Notes under the pieces: generated by a model
The model's database searches: none
The model's input: the letters and a program-made list of their open reading frames with translations, nothing else
What the model was told of the DNA's origin: nothing
Shown: positions 1 to 7,150 of the stretch, in pieces
How positions within the stretch are numbered: the first letter of the stretch is position 1
How the letters are laid out: each line of letters starts with the position of its first letter
Source of the DNA: Parvularcula sp. BBD 1991-13
GTDB taxonomy: Bacteria > Pseudomonadota > Alphaproteobacteria > Caulobacterales > Parvularculaceae
Direction of reading: 5' to 3'
DNA: 64,000 nucleotides
Assembly: GCA_001657385.1 (NCBI GenBank)
Contig: LYSZ01000013.1
Location: 97,451 to 161,450, forward strand
Translations under genes and position numbers: made by a program

Positions 1-255
1 TTCGCCGACGGCGCGCGGGCGGTCACTTTCGGCGACGACGCCCCCGCCGCTTCGACGTCAACGCCGCGCGCCGCGGCGCCGGCGTCGAAAGGCGCCGGCA
101 AACCGTCCCTGGCTGACGCGCGGCGCGGGGCGGCGAACCGGGACGCGAGCAAGCCTGCGAAAAAGGGCGCGAACAAAAGCGTGAGCGGGGACGCCGAACA
201 GGACGCCGACCAGAAGGGGGCGCGAAAGCCCAGGCAGCAGGGGCTTTTTGACTAG
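1..255 (+). CDS. xseA: Probable exodeoxyribonuclease VII large subunit, C-terminal end (partial)
   Basis: Only the last 84 codons are inside the window, read in frame 1 and ending in TAG at 253-255. The visible start (FADGARAVTFGDD) resembles the short beta element at the end of XseA. It is followed by a low-complexity Ala/Lys/Gly-rich tail ending in GLFD, as seen in alphaproteobacterial XseA proteins. XseA is the nuclease-bearing subunit of exonuclease VII, which degrades single-stranded DNA. The identification rests partly on synteny, because the next gene encodes a DUF2093 protein and such genes often follow xseA in alphaproteobacteria. The nuclease and OB-fold domains are outside the window, so the call is moderate. 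Confidence 0.5.
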   Translation, partial: FADGARAVTFGDDAPAASTSTPRAAAPASKGAGKPSLADARRGAANRDASKPAKKGANKSVSGDAEQDADQKGARKPRQQGLFD

Positions 256-310
256 GCTTGCGGGTTCGCGATAAAATCCCGAAAAAACGGCCAAAGGAAC
301 ACGCGCCTTG

Positions 311-526
311 ATGAACCCTTTTGACGCCCTCGGATCTGGGGACGAAGCCATTCTCGACTACGGCGACGCCGAGTTTCATATCGTCAAGCCGGGTACGTTC
401 GTGCGCTGCGCCGTCACGGGCGCGGCGATCGCGGTCAAGGATCTGAAATACTGGAGCGTCGACAAGCAGGAAGCCTATGTCGACGCCGCCGCCGCCATGA
501 AAGGCTTCGGCTACGGGAGAGACTGA
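311..526 (+). CDS. DUF2093 domain-containing small protein
   Basis: A 71-residue protein starting at ATG 311; a TTG three bases earlier is in frame but unnecessary. It begins MNPFDALG and has the compact DUF2093 pattern: a central segment (YGDAEFHIVKPGTFVRCAVTG) followed by a conserved strand around LKYWSVDKQEAY. No signal peptide or membrane segment is visible. The molecular function of DUF2093 is unknown to me. The family is largely alphaproteobacterial and commonly sits between xseA and LPS genes, as here. The gene lies 55 bp after the upstream stop and its stop is only 1 bp from the next start, so it is probably co-transcribed with the M23 peptidase gene. Confidence 0.85.
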   Translation: MNPFDALGSGDEAILDYGDAEFHIVKPGTFVRCAVTGAAIAVKDLKYWSVDKQEAYVDAAAAMKGFGYGRD

Positions 527-527
527 G

Positions 528-1520
528 ATGCGGGTGATGCTTGCTGCGTTGTGCGTCGCGGCTGCGGCTGGTTTTCAAGCGGGCGCTCCGGCGTATGCGC
601 AAGACGAGCTTCCGCCGCGGCCCAAGGTCGACAATCCTTTCGCCGCCGCCGATGAAAAGCCGAATCTCGCGAAAAAGGCCGAGTTCGCCGAGGCGATGCA
701 GTCCGTGGCCGAGCGTCAGCGGGTGTTCGGCGAGTACCCGTCGCGGTTTTCGCTGACCGGCGCGTTCGCGCAAGGGGGCCTCGTGTTCGGTCAGGCCGAG
801 CCCGGCGCCGCGGCGCGGCTCGACGGCGAGGCGGTGATGGTCGGCGACAACGGCGAGTTCGTGATCGGGTTCGGCCGCGACAGCGCCCTGACCTCGCTGC
901 TGGTGGTCACGTTTCCGGACGGGGACGTGGAACGCTACGCCCTCGAACTGGAAGACCGCGATTTCCCGGTCCAGCGCATCGACGGCCTCGACCAGTCCAA
1001 AGTGTCCGGCTTCACCGAGGCACAGCTCGCCAGGATCGGCGAGGACCGCGAGAAGAAAAAAGCCGCGCGCGCCGCCACCCATCCGGGGGTCGACTGGCTC
1101 GCCGGCTTCGACTGGCCGGTGGTCGGGCCGATCAGCGGCGTGTTCGGCTCCCAGCGGATTCTTAACGGCGAGCCGAAGCGGCCCCATTCCGGCGTCGACG
1201 TCGCCATGCCCGCCGGCACGCCGATCCGCGCGCCCGCCGGCGGCGTCGTCACGCTGGCCGAAACCGACATGTATTTCGAGGGCGGGCTGGTGTTTCTCGA
1301 CCACGGTCACTGGCTGGAAAGCGCGTTTCTGCACATGTCGCGCATCGATGTGGAGCCGGGCCAGCGCGTCGAGCGGGGGGACGTCATCGGCGCCATCGGC
1401 TCCACCGGCCGGTCCACCGGGCCGCATCTTCACTGGAGCCTGAAATGGGCGGGCCGCCTCGTCGATCCGCAACTGATCGCCGGCGACATGCCGGACGCCG
1501 GCGCGGGCGGCGCCGACTGA
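528..1520 (+). CDS. M23 family murein metalloendopeptidase, secreted
   Basis: A 330-residue protein with an N-terminal signal peptide (about residues 1-24, Ala-rich, ending AYA before QDELPP). It carries a C-terminal LytM/M23 peptidase domain from about residue 190 to 320. The zinc-binding motifs are intact: HSGVD (His220 and Asp224) and HLH (residues 300-302). M23 enzymes cut peptide cross-links in peptidoglycan in the periplasm, or act as regulators when degenerate; here the metal ligands argue for an active enzyme. No LysM or coiled-coil domain is present. The middle region (about 75-150) looks like a beta-rich domain of unknown role. Overall layout is that of a generic alphaproteobacterial M23 peptidase. 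Confidence 0.9.
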   Translation: MRVMLAALCVAAAAGFQAGAPAYAQDELPPRPKVDNPFAAADEKPNLAKKAEFAEAMQSVAERQRVFGEYPSRFSLTGAFAQGGLVFGQAEPGAAARLDGEAVMVGDNGEFVIGFGRDSALTSLLVVTFPDGDVERYALELEDRDFPVQRIDGLDQSKVSGFTEAQLARIGEDREKKKAARAATHPGVDWLAGFDWPVVGPISGVFGSQRILNGEPKRPHSGVDVAMPAGTPIRAPAGGVVTLAETDMYFEGGLVFLDHGHWLESAFLHMSRIDVEPGQRVERGDVIGAIGSTGRSTGPHLHWSLKWAGRLVDPQLIAGDMPDAGAGGAD

Positions 1521-1555
1521 CCCCGGCGCGGGCGGCGCGGCGACCTGAATATATT

Positions 1556-1574
1556 ATTGACAATCATTCTCATT
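1556..1574 (+). promoter_or_regulatory. Fur box upstream of bfd
   Basis: The 19-bp segment reads ATTGACAATCATTCTCATT. This closely matches the classical Fur site built from NATWATNATWATNAT repeats. It lies 56 bp upstream of the bfd start codon, in an AT-rich patch directly after the M23 gene. Bfd genes are typically repressed by Fur under iron sufficiency, so the location makes biological sense. Sequence match is direct; regulation is inferred. Confidence 0.75.
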
Positions 1575-1630
1575 TGCTTTAACAAGGGCGTATGGAGCGA
1601 CGTCCCGCTCCTCGGAGCCCTTGACCGCCC

Positions 1631-1828
1631 ATGTATGTCTGCATCTGCAACGCGCTGAAGGACAAGCAGCTGACCGCCGCCGCCGCAGACGATGCGCGCA
1701 CGGTGGCGCAGGTGTTTCGTCGCTGCGGCGCGCGCCCGCAATGCGGCAAGTGCCTGCCGGACGTGGCGGCGCTGATCGAACAGCAGCGCGAGGCCGAAGG
1801 CGGTGCGCACGCCGTCGCGGCCGAATAA
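1631..1828 (+). CDS. bfd: Bacterioferritin-associated ferredoxin
   Basis: A 65-residue protein with the BFD-like [2Fe-2S] fold signature: Cys4 and Cys6 (MYVCIC) and Cys38 and Cys41 (CGKC), the CxC-x31-CxxC arrangement expected for four cluster ligands. Bfd docks on bacterioferritin and delivers electrons through the heme, reducing core ferric iron so that it can be released under iron starvation. Length matches the family (about 60-75 residues). It lies downstream of a Fur box and 194 bp upstream of bfr, the usual partner. The C-terminal tail after residue 55 is Ala/Glu-rich and probably disordered. Confidence 0.95.
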   Translation: MYVCICNALKDKQLTAAAADDARTVAQVFRRCGARPQCGKCLPDVAALIEQQREAEGGAHAVAAE

Positions 1829-1920
1829 GGCCGGCGAGAATCCTGGACGCCGCCGCGCTTGATCCGCACCCATTCTTTTCATCTTCTCTTAACCTGCCGT
1901 CTGGGCGATTGATAGGCATT

Positions 1921-1972
1921 CGCGCAAAAACTTGCGCGACTAAGACTTGCTCGCACAAATAGTCCTTGGACT
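1921..1972. promoter_or_regulatory. Two inverted repeats between bfd and bfr
   Basis: Two perfect short dyads lie upstream of bfr. CGCGCAA-AAAC-TTGCGCG at 1921-1938 has 7-bp arms, and AGTCC-TT-GGACT at 1961-1972 has 5-bp arms. They are 85 and 51 bp upstream of the bfr GTG. The first could be an operator or a small hairpin; neither is followed by a T-run, so a terminator is unlikely. The cognate regulator is not identifiable from the sequence. Confidence 0.35.
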
Positions 1973-2022
1973 GCGCGATCAATGCATTATTTTGGCAACT
2001 CTTGATTCAATGGAGAGTTTCC

Positions 2023-2502
2023 GTGAAGGGCGATCAGAAAGTTATTGAGTATCTCAACAAAGCGCTGAAGCTGGAGCTGACGGCGGTCAACCAGTTTTTC
2101 CTGCACGCCAGAATGCTCAAGGACTGGGGCTTCGACCGGCTGGGCAAAATCGAGTACGAGGAGTCCATCGACGAAATGAAGCATGCGGATGTTCTTATCG
2201 AGCGCATTCTGTTTCTCGAAGGGCTGCCCAATCTTCAGGACCTCGACAAGCTCTATATCGGCGAGACGGTCAAGGAGGTTCTTGAATGCGACCTGAAGGC
2301 CGAGCACCGCGCGCATCCTCTCTACGTTGAGGCGATCGCTTATTGCGAAAGCGTGAGGGATTTCGTCAGCCGCGAAATCATGGTGCGCATTCTCGAATCC
2401 GAGGAAGAGCACGTGGATCATCTGGAAACCCAGCTTGGCCTGATCGCCAAGATCGGCGAAGAGCGGTACATGCAGTCGCAGATGAAGCCATGTGATGAAT
2501 GA
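2023..2502 (+). CDS. bfr: Bacterioferritin (heme-containing iron storage)
   Basis: A 159-residue four-helix-bundle ferritin. I chose the GTG at 2023, preceded by TGGAGAG, over an upstream in-frame ATG at 1966, because it gives the standard numbering. With this start the dinuclear ferroxidase ligands fall exactly at Glu18, Glu51, His54, Glu94, Glu127 and His130, and the heme axial Met is at 52. Bfr assembles as a 24-mer that oxidises Fe(II) and stores ferric mineral. Iron is released with electrons from Bfd, encoded just upstream. The last 8 bp overlap the start of the Kazal-type lipoprotein gene, suggesting translational coupling. Confidence 0.97.
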   Translation: MKGDQKVIEYLNKALKLELTAVNQFFLHARMLKDWGFDRLGKIEYEESIDEMKHADVLIERILFLEGLPNLQDLDKLYIGETVKEVLECDLKAEHRAHPLYVEAIAYCESVRDFVSREIMVRILESEEEHVDHLETQLGLIAKIGEERYMQSQMKPCDE

Positions 2503-2956
2503 CATGGCGCGCCGCCTTGCTTGCGTCGTCGCGGCGATGATGCTCGCCGCGGCCTGCGCCGCTCATGGCGATGTCAACGGGAACGACTTAAACGGGAACG
2601 ACTTAAACGGGAGCGACTTAAACGTGAGCGACGGCGGGAACGGCGATACCGACAAAAGCGGCGGCGCCGGGCTCGGCGAGGTCTGCGGCGGGCCCGCCTC
2701 GACTGCGTGTGCGGCGCCGGACGCGCCATCCGGCGGTCCCTTGGGCGCACGCGCCGGCGCCTATTGCCGCCTGGAGCCGGGCGCCTGTCTTGAGGCCGCC
2801 GACCCGACCGGCGTCTGCGCTGTCAAACCGCAAATCTGCACCATGGAATACGCGCCGGTCTGCGGCTGCGACGACGTGACTTACGCCAACGCCTGCGCGG
2901 CGGCGGCCGCCGGCGTCAGCGTCGCCCGTCAGGGGCCTTGCGCGCCGGCGGAGTAG
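2495..2956 (+). CDS. Kazal-type serine protease inhibitor-domain lipoprotein
   Basis: A 153-residue protein; start could be ATG 2495 or ATG 2504. The N-terminus is a signal peptide with a lipobox-like LAAAC near residue 20, suggesting a lipoprotein. Next comes an Asn/Asp/Gly-rich linker made of five-residue NGNDL-type repeats. The C-terminus (about residues 108-150) has the Kazal pattern with [20 protein letters not shown] and a final GPC. Kazal domains typically bind and inhibit serine proteases; bacterial lipoproteins with this domain have mostly unassigned targets. The gene overlaps bfr by 8 bp, and its 3' end overlaps the opposing acyltransferase gene by 41 bp. Confidence 0.8.
   Translation: MNDMARRLACVVAAMMLAAACAAHGDVNGNDLNGNDLNGSDLNVSDGGNGDTDKSGGAGLGEVCGGPASTACAAPDAPSGGPLGARAGAYCRLEPGACLEAADPTGVCAVKPQICTMEYAPVCGCDDVTYANACAAAAAGVSVARQGPCAPAE
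2576..2635 (+). repeat. 15-bp in-frame tandem repeat in the Kazal lipoprotein gene
   Basis: Three near-perfect copies of the unit AACGGGAACGACTTA (2576-2590, 2591-2605, 2606-2620) and a degenerate fourth copy encode the NGNDL linker. The period is a multiple of three, so copy-number change would preserve the reading frame. Confidence 0.9.
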
Positions 2957-3902
2957 GCGGCGCGTCTTTCGGCCAGCGCCGGTGCAGCCACAGCCATTCG
3001 CCGGGCCGCTCGCGAATAAGCGCTTCGAGCTTTTCGTTGATCGCTCTGGTCAGTTCGTAAACGTCCGCACCCGTATCGCCGCTCGGCGTGAAGTTGAGGG
3101 GGTCGTGAACGCGCACATGGAAGCGCGCGCCGCCAGTGCGTTCGATGCTGACCGGAATGATCGGCAGGCGGAATTTCAGCGCGAGCCGCGCCGCCGCCGG
3201 CGCCGTCATCGCCTCACGGCCCATGAAGGGAACGGCGATGCCGTCGTTAAGCTTCTGGTCTACCAGCATGGCGAGCGACCGGCCGGCCTTCAGGGTTTCC
3301 ATCAGCGCCCGTCCGCCGCGCTTGCCTTTCGGGATCTGCCAGCGCGACATCACCGCGCCGCGCTTGTTGATAATCAGTTCGTCCACCAACGGATTGTTTG
3401 CGGCCCGGTAAACCACGCCATAGCGCAGCCCGGCGCGGTGAAAGACGATCGACATGATCTCCCAGTTGGCGAAATGGCCGGAGACGAAGATCGCCGGCCT
3501 GTTCCCGGCGTTGACGGCCCGCAGGGTTTGCGCGCCGTCAACGCTGACGCGCCCGCCGTCTTCAAACGGTCTGAATTTCTCCAGATGGGCGAATTCCGCT
3601 CCCACGCGGCCGAGATTGGTCCAGACCTGTCGCGTCGCATCGCGGATCTGCGCATCGCTCCAGTCGGGAAAAGCCGCGCGCAGATTGTCTTCCGCGCGCC
3701 GGGAAAGGGGGCGCAGACGCGGGCCGACGGCGCCCATGAACCCGCCCGCCAATGCCGACGCCGCGTCGAGCCCGATCAGCCGGAAAAGCCCGACAAGGCT
3801 GAGGACAAGGGCGTATTCCAGCCGGTGCGTCAGGGTGACGGGCCGGTTGGAACGGCGTTCCGGCAGGGCGACCGTGTCTTGATCGAGCGCGGGGGTGGAC
3901 AT
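2916..3902 (-). CDS. Lipid A acyltransferase, HtrB/LpxL family
   Basis: A 328-residue protein of the lysophospholipid acyltransferase superfamily as used in lipid A late acylation. One hydrophobic N-terminal segment (about residues 30-60) would anchor it in the inner membrane. The catalytic HX4E motif is present in SGHFANWE, and further family features follow (YRAANNPLVD, MLVDQKLNDGIAVPFMG, PVSIERT). The enzyme would transfer a fatty acyl chain from acyl-ACP to a Kdo-lipid A precursor. It is the most downstream member of a minus-strand run that includes lpxK and waaA, supporting an LPS role. Whether it is LpxL- or LpxM-like cannot be decided here. Confidence 0.88.
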   Translation of the reverse strand: MSTPALDQDTVALPERRSNRPVTLTHRLEYALVLSLVGLFRLIGLDAASALAGGFMGAVGPRLRPLSRRAEDNLRAAFPDWSDAQIRDATRQVWTNLGRVGAEFAHLEKFRPFEDGGRVSVDGAQTLRAVNAGNRPAIFVSGHFANWEIMSIVFHRAGLRYGVVYRAANNPLVDELIINKRGAVMSRWQIPKGKRGGRALMETLKAGRSLAMLVDQKLNDGIAVPFMGREAMTAPAAARLALKFRLPIIPVSIERTGGARFHVRVHDPLNFTPSGDTGADVYELTRAINEKLEALIRERPGEWLWLHRRWPKDAPPTPPARKAPDGRR

Positions 3903-3913
3903 GGGAAAGGCTT

Positions 3914-4944
3914 TTAGCGCGCTTCTTTATGCGCGTCGATGGGCGCATTGGGTGGCGCGCCGCCTGGCCCGCCGCCTGGCCCTCCTATTGCCGCAAGCAG
4001 GCGCGCGCGAAAGCCCGCCTCGTCATTGAGCGCCATTGCGACCGGCAGGGTCAGGATTTCTTTTCGCATCGCATCGGGCAGGCGGGCGTAATCCTTCTCC
4101 GTCGTGATCAGCGCCGCCTTGTTTTCCTTTGCGGCGCGCCGAAGGGCTTTCATCTCGTGCCGCGAAAAAACATGGTGATCCGCAAACGGAACTTGTTGCG
4201 AAAGTTCGAATCCAGCATCGGCGAGGGTGGTGAAAAATTTCGCGGGAACGCCGATCCCCGTAAACGCGACGACCCGCCTCGGCGCGACGTCGCCGGCGGG
4301 CGCGAGCCCGCCTGGAAATCGGCGTCGAGGCCGGCGGGCGCCGGGTCGTCCGCGCGGCGCTTCACGGCCACGACCATGTCGGCCCGCGCCCGCGCCCGCG
4401 CCAGCGGCTCGCGCAGCGGGCCCGACGGGAACACGCGTCCGTTGCCCGCCGGATCGGCCGCGTCGACAAGCAGGATCGACAAGGTCTTGCGTAAGGTCGG
4501 GTTCTGATACCCGTCATCCATGATCACCGTGTCGGCGCCGCCCTCGAACGCGGCGCGCGCGCCGCGGGGGCGATCCGCCGACAGGATGACGGGGCCATGC
4601 TGCGCGAGAAGCAGCGCCTCGTCGCCGACATCTTCCGCCCCATGATGTTCCGGCGCGATCCGGACCGGGCCTTTCAGCCGTCCGCCATAGCCGCGCGTCA
4701 GGAACCATGGCGCGCGCCCCGCCTGGCGCAGGATCCGCGAGACTAGGATCGCGAACGGGGTTTTGCCGACCCCGCCAAGGGTCGCATTGCCGATGCAGAT
4801 CACGGGTCCCGGCGCCTCTGCGGGCGCCGCCGCCGCCCGGCGCAGGCGCTGCCCTGCGTCGTAAGCCAGGGCGAGGGGCGCGAGGGCGCCGGCCGCGACA
4901 CGCGCCGCGATGGCGTCGCTGCGCCAGAACCAGGGCTCGCGCAT
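3914..4944 (-). pseudogene. lpxK: Tetraacyldisaccharide 4'-kinase LpxK, split by a frameshift
   Basis: Frame one runs from ATG 4944 and has the LpxK N-terminus (MREPWFWRSD) and the nucleotide-binding loop GGVGKTPF, then MDDGYQNPTL. Family similarity ends near 4308, after DADFQAG. The rest of LpxK continues in another frame: LAPAGDVAPRRVVAFTGIG, KFFTTLADAGFEL, FADHHVFS and ALITTEKDYARL, to a stop at 3914. Adding one base near 4305-4309 would restore a single protein of about 343 residues. LpxK phosphorylates the 4' position of the lipid A disaccharide at the inner membrane. Frame one overshoots to a stop at 4150, where a chance ATGA creates an apparent second start. The break may be a real mutation or a sequence error. 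Confidence 0.88.
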
Positions 4945-4954
4945 CAGGCCGTCC

Positions 4955-6262
4955 TCACACGGACGGCCCCGTCGGGGCAGGAAGCGGCATGGTCGCGTTC
5001 AGCGCGTCGCAGATGTCGACAAGAACCCGTTCGGCGCTTTTCTCAGCCGCTGCTTTCGCCGCGTCGGCGATGGACCGTCGCGTGACGTCATCGGCGAGCA
5101 GTCTCTTCACCGCCGTCGTCAGTTCGCGTTCGTTGCGCACGAGGGCGGCGCCGCCGACCGCGCGGATATCCGCATAGGTTTCGGTGAAGTTGAAAATATG
5201 CGGCCCGTGCAGGATCGCCGAACCCAGGCGCGCGGGCTCCAGCGGGTTGTGTCCGCCTTTCGGCGTGAGCGCCCCGCCGACGAAGGCGATTTCGCCCAAG
5301 CGGTAAAAAAGGCCAAGCTCGCCGAGCGTATCGGCAATGTAAACCGCCGTGTGCGGCGTGATCGTCTCTCCCGCCGAGCGGCGGGCGAGGGCGCGCCCCT
5401 GCGCCAGCGCCGCGACATCCCCGCCGCGCTGGGGATGTCGCGGCGCGATGATGGTGAGGAGATCGGGAAAATCCGCCCGCAACAGGTCATGGGCGGCGAT
5501 GACGGTTTCCTCCTCGCCGGGATGCGTGCTCGCGGCCAGCCACACCGGCCTCGCGCCGACGGCGTCTCTCAGTGCGATGAACTCGTCGGCGTCTGCAGGG
5601 AGCGGGGGCGCGGCGTTTTTCAGGTTGCCCAGCGTGGCGACGTCCTTCGCCGAGAGGGCCGCCAGGCGTTCCGCATTCTGACGGTCTTGCGCGATGATCA
5701 CGTCGAAGGAGGAGAGGATGTACTTGATGGCGTTCGGCTGGCGTTTCCAGTCCTCGAAGGAGCGCGGGGAAATCCGCCCGTTGACCAGCGCCATCCACCG
5801 CAGGCGTTCGCGCGCGGCGAGAATGAGGTTCGGCCAGAATTCCGACTCGACGAAGATCGCTCCGTCCGGGCGCCAATGGTCGAGAAACCGGGCGACGAAA
5901 TCCGGATGGTCAAGCGGTACATATTGATGAAAGGCCCTCTCGGGAAGGCGTTCGGCCATCAGCCGGGCGGAGGTGACGGTGCCCGTCGTGACGAGGAACG
6001 AGCATCCGGGCCGCGCGTCCTGCAACCGGCGCACCAGCGGAATGACCGACAGCGATTCGCCGACGCTCGCTCCGTGAACCCACAAAAGCTCGCCTTCGGG
6101 CCGCTCGCGCCCGGCCAGCCCCTGCCGCTCGCCGACCCTGTCCGGGTCTTCCTTGCCGGCCCTGAGGCGGCGTTTCAGGGCGAGGCTGGCGACGGGCTCG
6201 GCCGCGCGGCTCAGTCCGCGGTAGAGTTTCAGCCCCAGGGGTTGGCGTACGGTCGCAGTCAT
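4955..6262 (-). CDS. waaA: 3-deoxy-D-manno-octulosonic acid (Kdo) transferase
   Basis: A 435-residue GT-B glycosyltransferase. I prefer ATG 6262 to the upstream in-frame TTG at 6304 because the family homology begins just after it. The N-terminal domain contains the WaaA signature WVHGASVGE, whose glutamate is the proposed catalytic base, followed by SFLVTTGTVTSARL. The C-terminal domain contains TLGNLKNAAPP, STHPGEE and GGHNPLEPA, which bind CMP-Kdo. WaaA adds Kdo to lipid IVA at the cytoplasmic face of the inner membrane. It lies 10 bp upstream of lpxK in the same direction, a common alphaproteobacterial pairing. Confidence 0.97.
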   Translation of the reverse strand: MTATVRQPLGLKLYRGLSRAAEPVASLALKRRLRAGKEDPDRVGERQGLAGRERPEGELLWVHGASVGESLSVIPLVRRLQDARPGCSFLVTTGTVTSARLMAERLPERAFHQYVPLDHPDFVARFLDHWRPDGAIFVESEFWPNLILAARERLRWMALVNGRISPRSFEDWKRQPNAIKYILSSFDVIIAQDRQNAERLAALSAKDVATLGNLKNAAPPLPADADEFIALRDAVGARPVWLAASTHPGEEETVIAAHDLLRADFPDLLTIIAPRHPQRGGDVAALAQGRALARRSAGETITPHTAVYIADTLGELGLFYRLGEIAFVGGALTPKGGHNPLEPARLGSAILHGPHIFNFTETYADIRAVGGAALVRNERELTTAVKRLLADDVTRRSIADAAKAAAEKSAERVLVDICDALNATMPLPAPTGPSV

Positions 6263-6390
6263 AAACTCACAGAAGTCGTAAACGCAAAAAGACGCAAGAA
6301 ACAAAGGCCCGAACCGGCGAAACCCGCCCGCGCCGTCGCATCATAGCGACGCATTGCAGCGGCGCATAACAGTGGCGGCGATATGGCGGT

Positions 6391-7098
6391 CTAGGCCGGA
6401 TCCCGCCGTCCGACATGGGCGTCGGCCCGGCGGGTGACGTCCTTCAGAGCGTTTTCCACTGACTGGCGCGCGCTTTCAAGCGCTTCAGGCGTATTTTCCT
6501 GCGGCGCCGCGATGGGCGCGCCGGCGAGGTAAACGCCCCTGGAGAAGGGCGCCGCGACGAGGAACCGGTCCCAGGTGGAAAGCCGCCCGCCGCGGGAGAC
6601 CGAATAGGCCGCCGGCACGATCGGCGCCCCGGTCATCTGGGCGAGGCGGATGACGCCCCGGTTCGCCCTTTCGCCGGGGCCGCGCGGCCCGTCGGGGGTG
6701 ACGCCGACCACATGGCCGTCCTTCAGGGCGCGGGCCATCAGCACGATGGCCGAGGCGCCGTCTTTGTTCTTGTCGGGCTTTTTCGGGTTCGCCGCCGACC
6801 CGCGAATGAACTCCACGCCGAAGCCCTTGACGCTGTTGGCGATGATTTCCCCGTCGCGATGGGCCGAGATCAGCATGAAAACACGCGCGTCGGTCTCGCT
6901 GCGCACTGTCGGCGCCATCAGGAGCCGCCCGTGCCAGAAGGCGAGGATCACGCCCTTGCCCTCGCCGAGGGCGGCCTCGAATTCCTCGCGGCCCAGAAAA
7001 GTCCAGCGCGAGGTGGCGTGGACGAGGCGGATATAGCCGCCGATAAGACCGCTGGCGAGCCGGGCGGCGAATGCGCTTTTGACAAACCGTTTCAGCAT
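6391..7098 (-). CDS. DUF374 lysophospholipid acyltransferase-like protein
   Basis: A 235-residue protein of the DUF374 branch of the LPLAT superfamily. The catalytic-like HX4 segment is FWHGRLL near residue 55. Further motifs are SAHRDGEIIA, VGVTPDGPRGPG and TGAPIVPAAY. A short hydrophobic N-terminus (about residues 10-28) suggests membrane association. DUF374 genes are usually next to waaA in alphaproteobacteria, as here, and an unassigned acyl transfer step in lipid A or phospholipid metabolism is the usual assumption. Substrate is unknown. The 128-bp gap to waaA may hold a separate promoter. The gene is divergent from the MsbA-like exporter, with starts 52 bp apart. Confidence 0.88.
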   Translation of the reverse strand: MLKRFVKSAFAARLASGLIGGYIRLVHATSRWTFLGREEFEAALGEGKGVILAFWHGRLLMAPTVRSETDARVFMLISAHRDGEIIANSVKGFGVEFIRGSAANPKKPDKNKDGASAIVLMARALKDGHVVGVTPDGPRGPGERANRGVIRLAQMTGAPIVPAAYSVSRGGRLSTWDRFLVAAPFSRGVYLAGAPIAAPQENTPEALESARQSVENALKDVTRRADAHVGRRDPA

Positions 7099-7150
7099 GG
7101 GCCAAACCGGGGTTCCCTATTTTTAGCGGCGCGTCAACCGCTTGTCTGGT

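Noticed and set aside
3914..4153. A separate small gene starting at the ATGA overlap inside lpxK
   Set aside because: The preceding sequence in this frame continues LpxK homology for about 50 more residues, so the ATG is internal and the overlap is chance.
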